Assembly (NCBI GenBank): GCA_947623455.1
Contig: OX392529.1
Coordinates: 8,060,001-8,124,000 of the forward strand
Length of the DNA: 64,000 nucleotides
Direction of reading: 5' to 3'
Source: Mimachlamys varia
Lineage: Eukaryota; Mollusca; Bivalvia; Pectinida; Pectinidae
Positions 1 through 11,998 of the stretch are shown here, piece after piece; within the stretch, counting starts at the first letter, position 1, and each line of letters opens with the position of its first letter. The position numbers and the translations under genes were made by a program. The notes under the pieces are model-generated. The model was not told the DNA's origin. It did no database searches and saw only the letters and a list, made by a program, of their open reading frames with translations.

Positions 1-3000
1 GGATCAACAAATCGAATAAAATGTTCATGGTTTTTCGCATTTATATTTATACCATTTAAAAGTGTCCAGCAAAAATGTTCCAAGGTTTTTAATTGACCTT
101 CATTTTTTGCATTATGTCCACAAGTGCTTGAATAATTAAACCATAAAAGATTAACCTACATTCATCATTGTCAACTTGATTTATCATCTCCTATTGCATT
201 GGTGTTTGATTTTAGAGTGAACTTCCAATAGTACAAGATTATACTTCCAAGTCATTATCTTTATGGACAATTCCAGAATTAACCATATGGGAGGGGTGGG
301 AAGCATTTTTACAGACACCATCCATCCAAAACTTCCCTTGTTAATAAGCAATATAATTAACCCTTCCACCCATGAATGAAGATGCTTCCCACCTCCCCCA
401 CACCGATTAATTGGGAAACGGCTTTTTTGTAGAGAAATAATGGTTCAGGTCTTACCTCAAACTCTTGCTTGATGGTAAGGAAAGGTTCAGGAGAATAAGC
501 AACAAGAGTGAAATCACAAGTCTGGCTTCCTCAATTGGTGCTCAACTAAAGTTGGAAGAATGCACTCAAATCCAGGATCATACCTCAACACTTGGGGAAC
601 TCGACTAGCGATCGACCAAGTCCAATTCTGCTTTCAGCTAATGAATGTTTACAGGGAAAAAATGTTTGTGCAACGACTTAATGTTTAATATTTAACAGGA
701 TGTTAATGCTGCTACTTTTGGTTTAAATGGGTTTTTTCTCCAATTTTTTTTTTATCGCTTCTAATTCACGAGAAAAGTAAACCAAGCAAAACATTCCTAT
801 TTTACAAGTAAACACAGGAGCAATTTCAAACTCCAATGCATACTATTTTCAAGACCAGTTTCACAAAATCTTTTGGTTTTTATACATTACCCAAATTGGA
901 CAAGAATTTTCCCACCCTTGTTATTAACGATAACATTTTTGTTTTGAAACTGGTTGGTGTGTAATCTTATGGTTTTATACATTACCCAAATTGGACAAGA
1001 TTACTAATCTTGACAATTTTGTTTTGAAACTGGTCGAGGTGTGCATCACCTGTGTATTACCTTTCCGACGTCTTTCCTTTCCTTTTCGACGTTCTGACAA
1101 GACCATTTGTTTTTAAGTGCATGTTCTTGTCAAATAATTGCATGGAGAAGAACGGGAGCATTAACATTGGGAAGCAAGCACCTTTTTTTTTCTCTCGAGC
1201 ATTCAGTGCAAAGTACCTGAGCAGCATTTCCAATACATCTAAAATTAAAAGTTGGGTCAACGGAAAAGCATATTTATAATTCATTAGAGATATTACTTGA
1301 AATGTTGTTAACCAATGGGATTATTTCAAAATTCATCTTTCTTGGGTCTTCAATTCACATTTTTGAAGGTTAAAGGAGTGGTCAACAACCAACAGTGCTC
1401 CATTATGCTACCCCATGTTGAATGTCCTTTATAAGTCTAAATTACATACACAAAATACCACAATTACAAAGGCAGCAGGGCTATGGTTCTTGCGAATTAC
1501 CTGGTGTACACCACGATAGGGTGGGAGGCACTTTTTTGACGCCACCATCCATAAAATAATAAATCTAAATTGATTTATACAAGGAATGTTAGGCCGACCT
1601 GTTTTCAAGTCTTGCCACTATATTCACTCACCCCTGCATTTTCACAATTAACTATTCCAACTTTCCATTTGTATCTCTTTTAGGTGTCTCCCATCTCCCT
1701 CTCATGATACACACGTATTTTATGCCATCCAATATAAAGACTTGCAGCACAAGAGCCACAAAACATATTTAATATATTTTACCATGGTTATTTGCATGTC
1801 CAATGCTGTTTTCAGTGACCTCAGTGTCTTACTTCAGGTACCAGTCTCTTGACAGGTTACTAACAAGGTTCCCATTGGTGAAACGGCTGTAAACTGAATA
1901 ACCTCACCAGGTACTACTGCCATTAACTAAGGGCTTTCATTAAGATGGTGTGTTGAAAAATGTTGTCTCCACTTTCTGGTATATATGTGAATGTGGACAG
2001 CACTCGAGGTCTTGCTATTTCAGAGCTTTGCTGTAAAATGTATAGAAACAGAAACCATACGACACGCTAAAGAGCAATTGGATAAATCACCAATCACTCT
2101 GCTCATAACAAAATCTTGTATAGAGCTGTCAATATGAATGGCACCAGACCACAGTAAAAGTTTTGGAATTCTCTGGTTGAATGGTTACAAAATCAGGGAT
2201 AGTTCATGATTTAAACGCAATAACATTGCAAATTACTAAATCATAACTTAAATGCAAGAGGGATTCATTTTTGCTAAACATGCATCAATTTCACAAACCT
2301 CTAACAGCCTCGTCTGTAGAACTTCTGATGTTTTAAAGTATTGAAGACCAGCATTTTCTCTTAAAATCTTATTTGCCATAATTTACTAATAGTTGACCGT
2401 CCTTGTTCAGTTGCCCTGTCCAACAGCTGCGAGCGGGACCAATTACTTTGCCCCCAACAAAATCTTGACTTTCAATCTTGCCGCGGGCACTCAAAGACTG
2501 TAGAGCAAATTTAACAAGATATGCAGTAGTCAACAGAAGCATCAGCACTTCAAAATTCAAAATAAGTTCAGATCTATAGACAATATGCAACAATACTGTC
2601 CCCTTGAAAATTACTGTACCTGTCCAAAATCGAAAGTTAACAAGACATAATTCTAAAATAGCATGCACTTTCTTGCTTGCAACACAACATTTAGCTAATA
2701 AAAAGATACCACCAAAATTGTTCCTCGATGATCATACTTTACAGAAGAACAGCAAGTAGAGAATGGGCATTTGAAATATTGTCTTCAGTAGTCTCTGGAC
2801 AACTTCAAATATGCAAGTACTCTGTACTCTTCCCCTTCTATCAATTCCAACCGTCCCTTCAAAATCATTTTCTATAAAAAGGAAAGCATTACACACCAAG
2901 CTGTAGACCTGAATATTGCTCATATGTATTTGCTTTACATAGCTCCACACAATTTATGGTTAATAGAAATGGATATCTTGAAACAACCTTCATTAAAATT

Positions 3001-4600
3001 GACAAACCAAATTTTAAACATGAATTTAAGAACATGTGTATATTGAATAGAGATGTGAAAGTTTACTTTTATAAAGTTCAGTTTTATATGATGTCAAGTT
3101 TTACATTCCGACGTCTTAATTTCAGTTTAAATTAGAAATTATCTTAAATATTTGAACACCAAACCACCCATTTGGTCGAGATGTCTCGAAGGCCGAAACT
3201 GCTTGCAATCGATATTGGTCGTGGTGAACCACCAGGTCATCAGTACTGCAGTTAAAATGGACAGGCAAATAGGAGGTCACCATATTTGTTTGGGCAACAC
3301 CGAGAGAAGACGTTCAACCATATTCAATTGTATTTCTGTCAACAGCAATGGGGAAGAGGTGTGTGCCGAAGTCCTCACTTGGGCCTAATGGCTACTATGT
3401 GGATGCTCTACTCAAAATGTCAACTTGCATGGAAGCCTGGGACACTGTCCCCACTTGCAATCACAAGGCACGCCCTCTCTTTGAATTGCATATTCAACAT
3501 CTATAAACAAGAAAATGTTATATACATAACACAAGGTCACAATAAAAAAACAAATTTCAGCATTTGAAATTGTTGAATGGTATGAATTAATAACCAAGAT
3601 TATTGATATTTTTTTTGAATTTCGTCTCAACATCTTGTCAAAACAAATTTAACAAAAAAGCCAAACCACAAAATTTTGATGAAAAGGCTGGGACAGCAAT
3701 TCTCAGGACTTGGGGGCCATGATGTCATCAAACAATTATGGAAAGGTTAACCAACGGCTTGGGAGATCTGTGATCTGGAGATGGTTCTGAAGCAAACGTT
3801 TAGGTCAAGACTCTTGCCAGGGACCAGGTGGGCACGGTTAATTTGAGGACTCGTCAGCAACGGAGTGACAATTCTATTTGGTCTGGAAACTGAACTGGTA
3901 GACGGTCACTTGCCAAAACAACCCTTAAAAGACTCGTGCAGTCCTTTTGGTTTAAGACCCCTTGATCGGATTATGCAGAAGGCCACACATGCCAGTCATG
4001 GATATAGCTAACAATAGAAAGGAAGACATGTTTAAAAAATTAAGTGCATAATAGTACCATCAACAACCAAAAAATATACATCAAGATAACGTTGTGTTTT
4101 TATTCAAACAAAGTATACAGCTCAAATGGACAAAATAACATAGCCAACACGTATAATTCATCGCATAATCTTAAACCTGCAATTGCCCCTTTTTAAAATT
4201 TGCTCCGAAATAAATTAAGTAAGCTAATCGTACATTACTACAAATAAAAAATTTCAAACCCAACATAAAAAAATATCTTTCGCTTCATACAAAGTAGGCC
4301 TACGAATTTCCTTTCGTGTATTGAATTACACCGAGATACTATGAATTCGAGTCAAAAATTACCACACAATTTTTGAATTTAAAGAAAAATAATGACTTCC
4401 CAAACCACTCAATTTCTTTGCCTAGGCCTACAGCAAAGCTTCGGAAAGGTCCCATTTCTAATATATTGACGCCGCATCCGCTTCGACGCCATATTGGTTT
4501 TCACACAACAGCTCTAGTTCTTCCCCAATTTTCTTCCATTTAGCCTCTCCCATACAAAATATCGAATTCCTATCGGATAAACTGGTAATTCTAAACAGTC
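1..4600. other. Low-coding AT-rich stretch; possible minus-strand exons
   Basis: No long gene is visible. A few short minus-strand stretches look exon-like because an acceptor, an open frame and a donor line up. 1833-1886 has a pyrimidine-rich acceptor ending TTTACAG and a GTAAGA donor, and codes for RFTNGNLVSNLSRDWYL. 2447-2497 has acceptor CTCTACAG and donor GTAATT, and codes for SLSARGKIESQDFVGGK. 456-529 has donor GTAAGA and reads through DFTLVAYSPEPFLTIKQEFE. Their phases do not join directly, so other exons would be needed. I recognise no protein family. The exons are an inference from splice signals only, and such matches also arise by chance. Confidence 0.2.
881..1045. repeat. Direct duplication, 95 bp apart
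   Basis: The block containing TATACATTACCCAAATTGG and, further on, TTTTGTTTTGAAACTGGT occurs twice, starting at about 881 and 976. The copies differ by small indels. It is a local tandem duplication with no visible coding role. Confidence 0.7.
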
Positions 4601-7356
4601 ATTGATGAATATTGTCACAATTCCACTCTGAAATGAATATAAATGTTCATTTTCGAACTGTCCTTTGTCTTCGTAGTGATATAGCGTGCTCGTCCCACAA
4701 CACTTCTGCCTGGAATGTCTAGCGTTGGGCGTGGGTTGCTATTTATGCGGACAACGAAAATTCATCCGCGGTCATATAGTTCTAAAAAACACTTCCTGAA
4801 ACACATATTCTCTAAAATTGTAACCCGTCTCTGTTAAACCAATGAATTGGAATTATAATTCAACGTGTTTTCAAGTTACATAAAAGGCATAATAAATGAG
4901 ATTTATTAATTTCTTTTTAACGAACAGCGGATGAATAACGAAGTAAACAATTTGATGATGACGCACGTCTGGAATGCGTGACAAGAGGCACCGAAGGGGA
5001 ACACCAAAGAGTAGTCAGTCCTGATACGTCTCTGCGTCTATAATAATTAATAAATGGGCATAGTAGATCTTATATACAGAGCATTCCGTGGTAACATAAT
5101 TACATAATGACAATTGTTTTATTTCTCATAAACAATACAGTGTAGAGAATGTATACAAATGGGTGACATTATACATGGTAGAACAGGATGAGTGTAAATT
5201 TATTTTCATATGATATCAATAAAAAAATTAGCAAATGATATCAATTCATGTTGTGTTACGTAATTGAACAATGTATGAAATTTAAATGCATACATGTATT
5301 CATAATGTGTACTGTTTTTCTTGGAGACGCCAGGGTCTACAGAGTGGGTTGCTCTGCGTAGATTCTAATAATAAATGTTTACGTCACATCTCGTTGCAGG
5401 TTTAAGTCTAACTCAAGTTCATAAATAGTTGGATAGCAATCATCCCCATTCTTTTATTCATTTTACCCCCAGGTTTTGTTAGGACAAGGAATTATATAAA
5501 CTATCTAAGTCCATGACCATGGTTAGGCCAAGCAGGAAAACCAAATAACAACATCAGTATTCTCTATACATTCATTCATACGAGATTGAGTACTGTAGCT
5601 ATAACACATACATGTATACGTCTCTGGTATTGAGTAAGAAGTGGGCTTCGCTTTCTACACCCACAGTTTCTTGAGCTTCTGTCTGTAAATATATAATATA
5701 TATACATGAGAAACTCGAGCCGCCCTATTATAGAATATATTACATTCCGTAATGGGTGGCTCCATATATATATATATCGACTAGTTTAAACCAAGATGCC
5801 CACACAAATCAGAGCGAACCTCGATCTTGACTTGATATAAAAAAAATCAAAATAGCATTTTTATACAAATCAAACATTAATAGATTGCTAAGGATAAGTA
5901 ATGTCCTAATTCAATGTCTTTACAAACAACACACTGAAACCCTTTTGGTATATAGTGTTTAGTTCTTTTGGTTAACCGGTCATTATTATAAGCTATGATC
6001 ATCTGGTTGATTTTGTAATTACCAAAAGTATCATTTGTGATATAATAAAGCTGAGATTGATTGGAAGTTGAACTTTTAAATATACTTTTCATATTCAGGA
6101 AGTTTCGAAGATCATTCAATATGTCAATTTCCGGTAACCATGACACAATAGACACAATAGTACAATAGACTACTCGGAGGGCACTGACTAGTTAATTGAT
6201 TAGTGACACCTGTCACTCAAATGGTATTCAACCTGTGTTGTAAAACCTATAGGCGTGTCTTGAACCCTCTGCCCACCACACCAAGAAATTCAAACCTTCT
6301 AGGTTTTTAAATCATGTCTTGTTTGGAAGATTTTGGAGTAATAAGGAACAAAAATTTGACGACAAAATATTTTTCTCACCTTTGGAGATATATGATACAC
6401 TGGGCGTTTATGGAATTTTGCATCATATATGATATACATCTTTAAATTTTATTAAATGTATCAAAATAACATAAATCAATAGAATTGAGAGTTTTTCACA
6501 CCAAATTAGACATTTGAGTCATGCACTTACTAAACTTCTAATTGATTTAAGGTTTTTCATCATCTGCTCCTTTGTGTGATACATTGGACATTTACCGACT
6601 TTTGTCTCACTCACATCAGATATTTTATTAACAATTTAAATATACCTTTGAACCAAACCGATTAATATTACATACTACAATCATGGAATTAGATTAGGAC
6701 TAAGTCCGTGATATAATGTAACTTTAAATGTAATATGTATTTAAGAAAGTCACAAATAGGCTAGGCAGGTAAGACTGATCCACAGTAATTGTCTGAATCA
6801 GATTTGGAAACTTGGTAGTTTCTTTCCCAGTGGATATAGCTACCGGTACATTTGATGTATAAATGCTGTAAATAACGCTGTAAATGGACAAATCTGGCAC
6901 CTACACATTCTAGAAAGTGGCACCATCGTTTCATCTGCTCGTTTGTTTGGGAATATTCTGTTTGTGACGGTACATGGTGGTAGTAAAGCTGGGATACTAG
7001 AATTATCTTCAGATCCATTGTCAAACAGCATCTTGTGTTTTTGACCAAGTTAAACATGTCAGGATTTTTGGTTTTGTATTTTCTGTATTATTTTGGAAGT
7101 TTGTTTTATAATTAAAAAGGACAAAGCATTACATAATCATTTATTTTTTGTATATTTAAAAAATGGTTTCTCATTTTATATTAGACTGTGCGTAAATTAT
7201 TTTTGTATCATACAATTATGATACACATTTTGTTACCTTGCTTAACAAAATAAAACATATAAAAATAAAAACAAGTTTAATAAATATATATTTATATATA
7301 ACATGAGGAAAACATTTCAGAAAGAAATTATAAATAAATCTGAATCCAATGATTCT
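4600..7356. other. Intergenic, no gene recognised
   Basis: AT-rich DNA with scattered short open frames that have no family signature. Around 6370-6620 there is a loose, diverged pair of blocks sharing a GATACA-TGG-CATTTA pattern. A run of TA repeats lies near 5690-5780. I see no splice-supported gene. Confidence 0.4.
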
Positions 7357-7620
7357 AAGTCCTTATTCAGATATACTTATCAACATAATTAGGGACCCCA
7401 TCGGAAATAAGTCTTTATTCAGATATACTTATCAACATAATTAGGGACCCCATCGGAAATAAGTCTTTATTCAGATATACTTATCAACATAATTAGGGAC
7501 CCCATCGGAAATAAGTCTTTATTCAGATATACTTATCAACATAATTAGGGACCCCATCGGAAATAAGTCTTTATTCAGATATACTTATCAACATAATTAG
7601 GGACCCCATTGGAAATAAGT
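7357..7620. repeat. Minisatellite, 52 bp unit, 5 copies
   Basis: Five head-to-tail copies of a 52 bp unit start at 7357, 7409, 7461, 7513 and 7565; a sixth breaks off after a few bases. Each unit contains ATTAGGGACCCCATCGGAAA. The copies are almost identical, which points to recent amplification. Confidence 0.95.
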
Positions 7621-7749
7621 CTCTAAGGGGTTATGGGCTATTCCAGATGAAAGGATCAAAGTTATTCAAGTCAAAATCTGCGATTATAATTACCATCTGG
7701 GATATTTTAAATTCAGTTGTCCATCTAAATATTGCTTTTTATGTATTGT

Positions 7750-8563
7750 CAGAAACCAGATCATTTGTTACAGCTCACAGGAACCAGATATCATTTGTTA
7801 CAGCTCACAGGAACCAGATCATTTGTTACAGCTCACAGAAACCAGATATCATTTGTTACAGCTCACAGAAACCAGATCATTTGTTACAGCTCACAGAAAC
7901 CAGATATCATTTGTTACAACTCACAGGAACCAGATCATTTGTTACAGCTCACAGGAACCAGATCATTTGTTACAGCTCACAGAAACCAGATCATTTGTTA
8001 CAGCTCACAGGAACTAGATATCATTTGTTACAACTCACAGAAACCAGATCATTTGTTATAGCTCACAGGAACCAGATCATTTGTTACAGCTCACAGAAAC
8101 CAGATATCATTTGTTACAGCTCACAGGAACCAGATCATTTGTTACAGCTCACAGGAACCAGATCATTTGTTACAGCTCACAGGACCCAGATCATTTGTTA
8201 TAGCTCACAGGAACCAGATCATTTGTTACAGCTCACAGAAACCAGATATCATTTGTTACAGCTCACAGGAACCAGATCATTTGTTACAGCTCACAGAAAC
8301 CAGATATCATTTGTTACAGCTCACAGAAACCAGATCATTTGTTACAGCTCACAGGAACCAGATCATTTGTTACAGCTCACAGGAACCAGATCATTTGTTA
8401 CAGCTCACAGGAACCAGATCATTTGTTACAGTTCACAGAAACCAGATATCATTTGTTATAGCTCACAGGAACTAGATATCATTTGTTACAACTCACAGAA
8501 ACCAGATATCATTTGTTACAGCTCACAGAAACCAGATCATTTGTTACAGCTCACAGAAACCAA
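7750..8563. repeat. Minisatellite, 28/30 bp unit, about 28 copies
   Basis: The core CATTTGTTACAGCTCACAG is repeated about 28 times. Units come in a 28 bp form (CCAGATCATT) and a 30 bp form with two extra bases (CCAGATATCATT). The unit has no stop codon in any forward frame, which creates a false open frame of about 330 codons across the array. No promoter, splice or domain evidence supports a gene. Confidence 0.95.
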
Positions 8564-9007
8564 TTTCATGTTTTACGGGAGAAGACGAATCATTGGAATG
8601 ATATGTACCATTTGTATAAATTTGCAAACGAGATATGTTTAAATCAAATATACATTTCTTTACAATGTATCTTTGTTTGAATATATACATTTTACTCTAC
8701 AAGGTATCTTAATGACTCACCACGAAATACAAACCAAAATATAGGATTAACTAAGTTTGGTATAGGGGAGCCAATCACAGTCTATCTTTTGTGGGGCAGC
8801 CTTAGTGTTAGAAATACTGTACAGGGATCGGAAACCTCTAATCTTCGTGTGTACATGTCGGATTTTTTTATCTCGGCAAATAGCCAGAGAGCAAGACTAC
8901 TAAACCGGATGAAACACACGAACGGAACTTGGACATTTCTTGTTTTTGTATTTTATAGTTACAGTAACAGTGTTCTATGTCACGTCACTTTTCTATTTGT
9001 TAACTTG

Positions 9008-11105
9008 TGTGACTGCTTTTCGTTACTGTTCCCACCTGTGACATTTGTCAGTGTGGTTCTTACCTTTTTGTTACTGTTCCCAGCTGTGACATTTGTTAGT
9101 GTGATTCTTACCTTTTTGTTACTGTTCCCACCTGTGACATTTGTTGGTGTGATTCTTACCTTTTTGTTACTGTTCCGACCTGTGACATTTGTAAGTGTGA
9201 TTCCTACCTTTTTGTTACTGTTCCCAGCTATGACATTTGTTAGCGTGATCCTTACCTTTTGTTACTGTTCCGACCTGTGACATTTGTAAGTGTGATTCCT
9301 ACCTTTTTGTTACTGTTCCCAGCTGTGACATTTGTTAGCGTGATCCTTACCTTTTGTTACTGTTCCGACCTGTGACATTTGTAAGTGTGATTCCTACCTT
9401 TTTGTTACTGTTCCCAGCTGTGACATTTGTTAGCGTGATCCTTACCTTTTGTTACTGTTCCCCGCTGTGACATTTGTTAGCGTGATCCTTACCTTGTTGT
9501 GACTGTTCCCACCTGTGACATTTGTTAGTGTGATCCTTACCTTTTGTTACTGTTCCCAGCTGTGACATTTGTTAGCGTGATCCTTACCCTTTGTTACTGT
9601 TCCCACCTGTGACATTTATTAGCGTGATCTTACCTTTTTGTTACTGTTCCCAGCTGTGACATTTGTTAGCGTGATCCTTACCTTTTGTTACTGTTCCCAG
9701 CTGTGACATTTGTTAGCGTGATCCTTACCTTGTTGTGACTGTTCCCACCTGTGACATTTGTTAGTGTGATCCTTACCTTTTGTTACTGTTCCCAGCTGTG
9801 ACATTTGTTAGCGTGATCCTTACCCTTTGTTACTGTTCCCAGCTGTGACATTTGTTAGCGTGATCTTACCTTTTGTTACTGTTCCCAGCTGTGACATTTG
9901 TTAGCGTGATCCTTACCTTTTGTTACTGTTCCCAGCTGTGACATTTGTTAGTGTGATCCTTATCTTTTGTTACTGTTCCCAGCTGTGACATTTGTTAGCG
10001 CGATCCTTACCTTATTGTTACTGTTCCCAGCTGTGACATTTGTTAGCGTGATCCTTATCTTTTGTTACTGTTCCCAGCTGTGACATTTGTTAGCGTGATC
10101 CTTACCTTTTTGTTACTGTTCCCAGCTGTGACATTTGTTAGTGTGATTCTGACCTTTTGTTACTGTTCCCAGCTGTGACATTTGTTAGCGTGATCCTTAT
10201 CTTTTGTTACTGTTCCCAGCTGTGACATTTGTTAGCGTGATCCTTACCTTTTTGTTACTGTTCCCAGCTGTGACATTTGTTAGTGTGATCCTTATCTTTT
10301 GTTACTGTTCCCAGCTGTGACATTTGTTAGCGCGATCCTTACCTTATTGTTACTGTTCCCAGCTGTGACATTTGTTAGCGTGATCCTTACCTTATTGTTA
10401 CTGTTCCCAGCTGTGACATTTGTTAGTGTGATTCTGACCTTATTGTTACTGTTCCCAGCTGTGACATTTGTTAGCGTGATTCTCACTTTTTGTTACTGTT
10501 CCCAGCTGTGACATTTGTTAGTGTGATTCTGACCTTATTTTGACTGTTCCCAGCTGTGACATTTGTAAGTGTGATTCTGACCTTATTGTGACTGTTCCCA
10601 GCTGTGACATTTGTTAGTGTGATTCTGACCTTATTGTGACTGTTCCCAGCTGTGACATTTGTTAGTGTGATTCTGACCTTATTGTGACTGTTCCCAGCTG
10701 TGACATTTGTTAGTGTGATTCTGACCTTATTGTGACTGTTCCCAGCTGTGACATTTGTTAGTGTGATTTTGACCTTATTGTGACTGTTCCCAGCTGTGAC
10801 ATTTGTTAGCGTGATTCTCACTTTTTGTTACTGTTCCCAGCTGTGACATTTGTTAGCGTGATTCTGACCTTATTGTGACTGTTCCCAGCTGTGACATTTG
10901 TTAGTGTGATTCTGACCTTATTGTGACTGTTCCCAGCTGTGACATTTGTTAGTGTGATTCTGACCTTATTGTGACTGTTCCCCGCTGTGACATTTGTTAG
11001 TGTGATTCTGACCTTATTGTGACTGTTCCCAGCTGTGGTATTTGTTAGTGTGATTCTGACCTTATTGTGACTGTTCCCAGCCGTGACGTTTGTTAGCGTC
11101 TCAGT
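9008..11105. repeat. Minisatellite, 48 bp unit, about 43 copies
   Basis: The unit contains CTGTTCCCAGCTGTGACATT and TTGTTAGTGTGATTCT. Most units are 48 bp, some 47 bp after loss of a T in a T run. In the right half (about 10483-11100) the period is exactly 48, so minus-strand frames stay open and read as 16-residue repeats of the type LTNVTAGNSHNKVRIT. They are broken where a 47 bp unit occurs, near 10483 and 10818. The left edge decays into diverged copies. Most likely non-coding. Confidence 0.93.
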
Positions 11106-11290
11106 GATCGTTTCCATCGTAACTGTTATTGTGCCCTGTGTTACCATAGCATTTTCTGTTATTCTATGTCGATCGGTTGTTACTATGACAGTTCCCTTGG
11201 TTACTGTGAATGTATCTTCTGTTTCTATGACCGCTCTGTTTTTGTCACCCTCCGCCCCCCCCCCCCCCCCCACCAATACTTTGTCCTCTT
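11106..11290. other. Diverged array edge with poly-C run
   Basis: This stretch continues the GTTACT/GTGACT flavour of the 48 bp array in degraded form, then reaches a run of about 17 C at 11254-11270. No gene is seen. Confidence 0.5.
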
Positions 11291-11675
11291 ACTTAATGGA
11301 GTTATACGCACCTGACCCTTCTGCTTCTATATTAATTTAGAAATTTTGGATTCCCACCTTTTGGCCCCAAGCATCACTTAAGAGTCCTAGGAGGACGAAA
11401 CAGTTGTATGATACAGTTTAATTAATTTTTTCGGCATACTGTATCTATTACTAATCTCAAAAGATGCAGCATATGTGTGTGTTACGTCATCTTTAATGAT
11501 AGGGGGTGGCATACTCTGCTGGTTGTTTTTTTAGTCCCCGAGATTTGCTGGAGCCTCCATAGCCACAGTTAATCTCATTTGTGTAGCGACACGGTACATA
11601 ATATACACATTTTCGTAATACACGATTTGAAACTATACAGAACTAGTTTAATTTTACTTCTAAATTTATAAATTA
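11291..11675 (+). repeat. Hammerhead-bearing tandem repeat, copies 0 and 1
   Basis: From 11291 to about 11505 the sequence matches 11676-11804 joined to 20944-21019, the second copy once the transposons are removed. Shared landmarks are ACGCACCTGACCCTT, AGGACGAAACAG, GTATCTATTACTAA and GCAGCATATGTGTG. The predicted ribozyme cleavage sites of the two copies are 384 bp apart. 11505-11675 is the rest of the single complete monomer. This layout (partial, full, partial) is what a retrozyme, a Penelope-type pseudo-LTR or a short satellite would leave. Which of these applies is open. Confidence 0.75.
11371..11414 (+). ncRNA. Hammerhead ribozyme, mutated copy (core G5 to U)
   Basis: Same architecture as the copy at 11755. 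Stem I 5' arm is GCATCA (11371-11376), the core position reads CTTAAGA (11377-11383), and stem II is a strong GTCCT/AGGAC hairpin with loop AGG (11384-11396). GAAA follows at 11397-11400, then a CAGTTG stem III, the UA cleavage dinucleotide (11407-11408) and TGATAC. The consensus CUGANGA requires G at the third position; here it is T, so this copy should be inactive. Stem I also has one C/A mismatch. Confidence 0.75.
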
Positions 11676-11804
11676 AAGGGGTTTTACGCACCTGACCCTT
11701 TTGTTTCTGCATTTGTTTAGAAATTTTGTTTGGATTCCCACCTTTTGTCCCCTAGTATCACTGAAGAGTCTAAGGAGGACGAAACAGCTGTATGATGCAG
11801 TTAA
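11676..11804 (+). repeat. Hammerhead repeat copy 2, left part (interrupted)
   Basis: Second copy of the hammerhead repeat, cut at TTAA (11801-11804) by inserted transposons. Its right part resumes at 20944. Confidence 0.8.
11755..11798 (+). ncRNA. Minimal type I hammerhead ribozyme, intact core
   Basis: All conserved elements are present in order. Stem I 5' arm GTATCA (11755-11760) is followed by core CTGAAGA (11761-11767), which fits CUGANGA. Stem II is GTC..GAC (11768-11780). GAAA sits at 11781-11784, then a self-complementary CAGCTG stem III (11785-11790), UA (11791-11792), and stem I 3' arm TGATGC (11793-11798), which pairs with GTATCA through one G-U. Predicted cleavage is between 11792 and 11793. 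Stem III has no loop, as in minimal hammerheads reported with Penelope-like elements and animal small circular RNAs, which cleave best as dimers. That family link is established knowledge; activity here is inferred. Confidence 0.85.
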
Positions 11805-11998
11805 AGACCGGGTCTGACCCACTTAAATATCCCCCCGGACAGCCATTAAGCCTATAAGGAAAATGGCACGCCTACAGTGAGATAAGCAGCAGTGTTGTGA
11901 TATAAATAGTAATAGTGAGACTGAGCACGTGGCTCAGTGTTTACATGTGTACAATATACAATGAACAATACTTACAAAATGTATGTAAATCCCATTAG

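Noticed and set aside
1957..2030. Minus-strand exon-like frame after acceptor ATTTTACAG
   Set aside because: No good donor, and its reading phase cannot join the better candidate exon at 1833-1886, which would leave an intron under 80 bp.
2743..2871. Minus-strand stretch with a good acceptor (TTTTTATAG) and a GTAAAG donor
   Set aside because: Two different frames look equally protein-like and neither is convincing, so no call was made.
5877..6155. 92-codon minus-strand frame
   Set aside because: No family signature and no splice sites in good positions.
7647..8642. 331-codon open frame over the 28/30 bp array
   Set aside because: Produced by stop-free repeat units in rotating frames; no domain, splice or promoter evidence.
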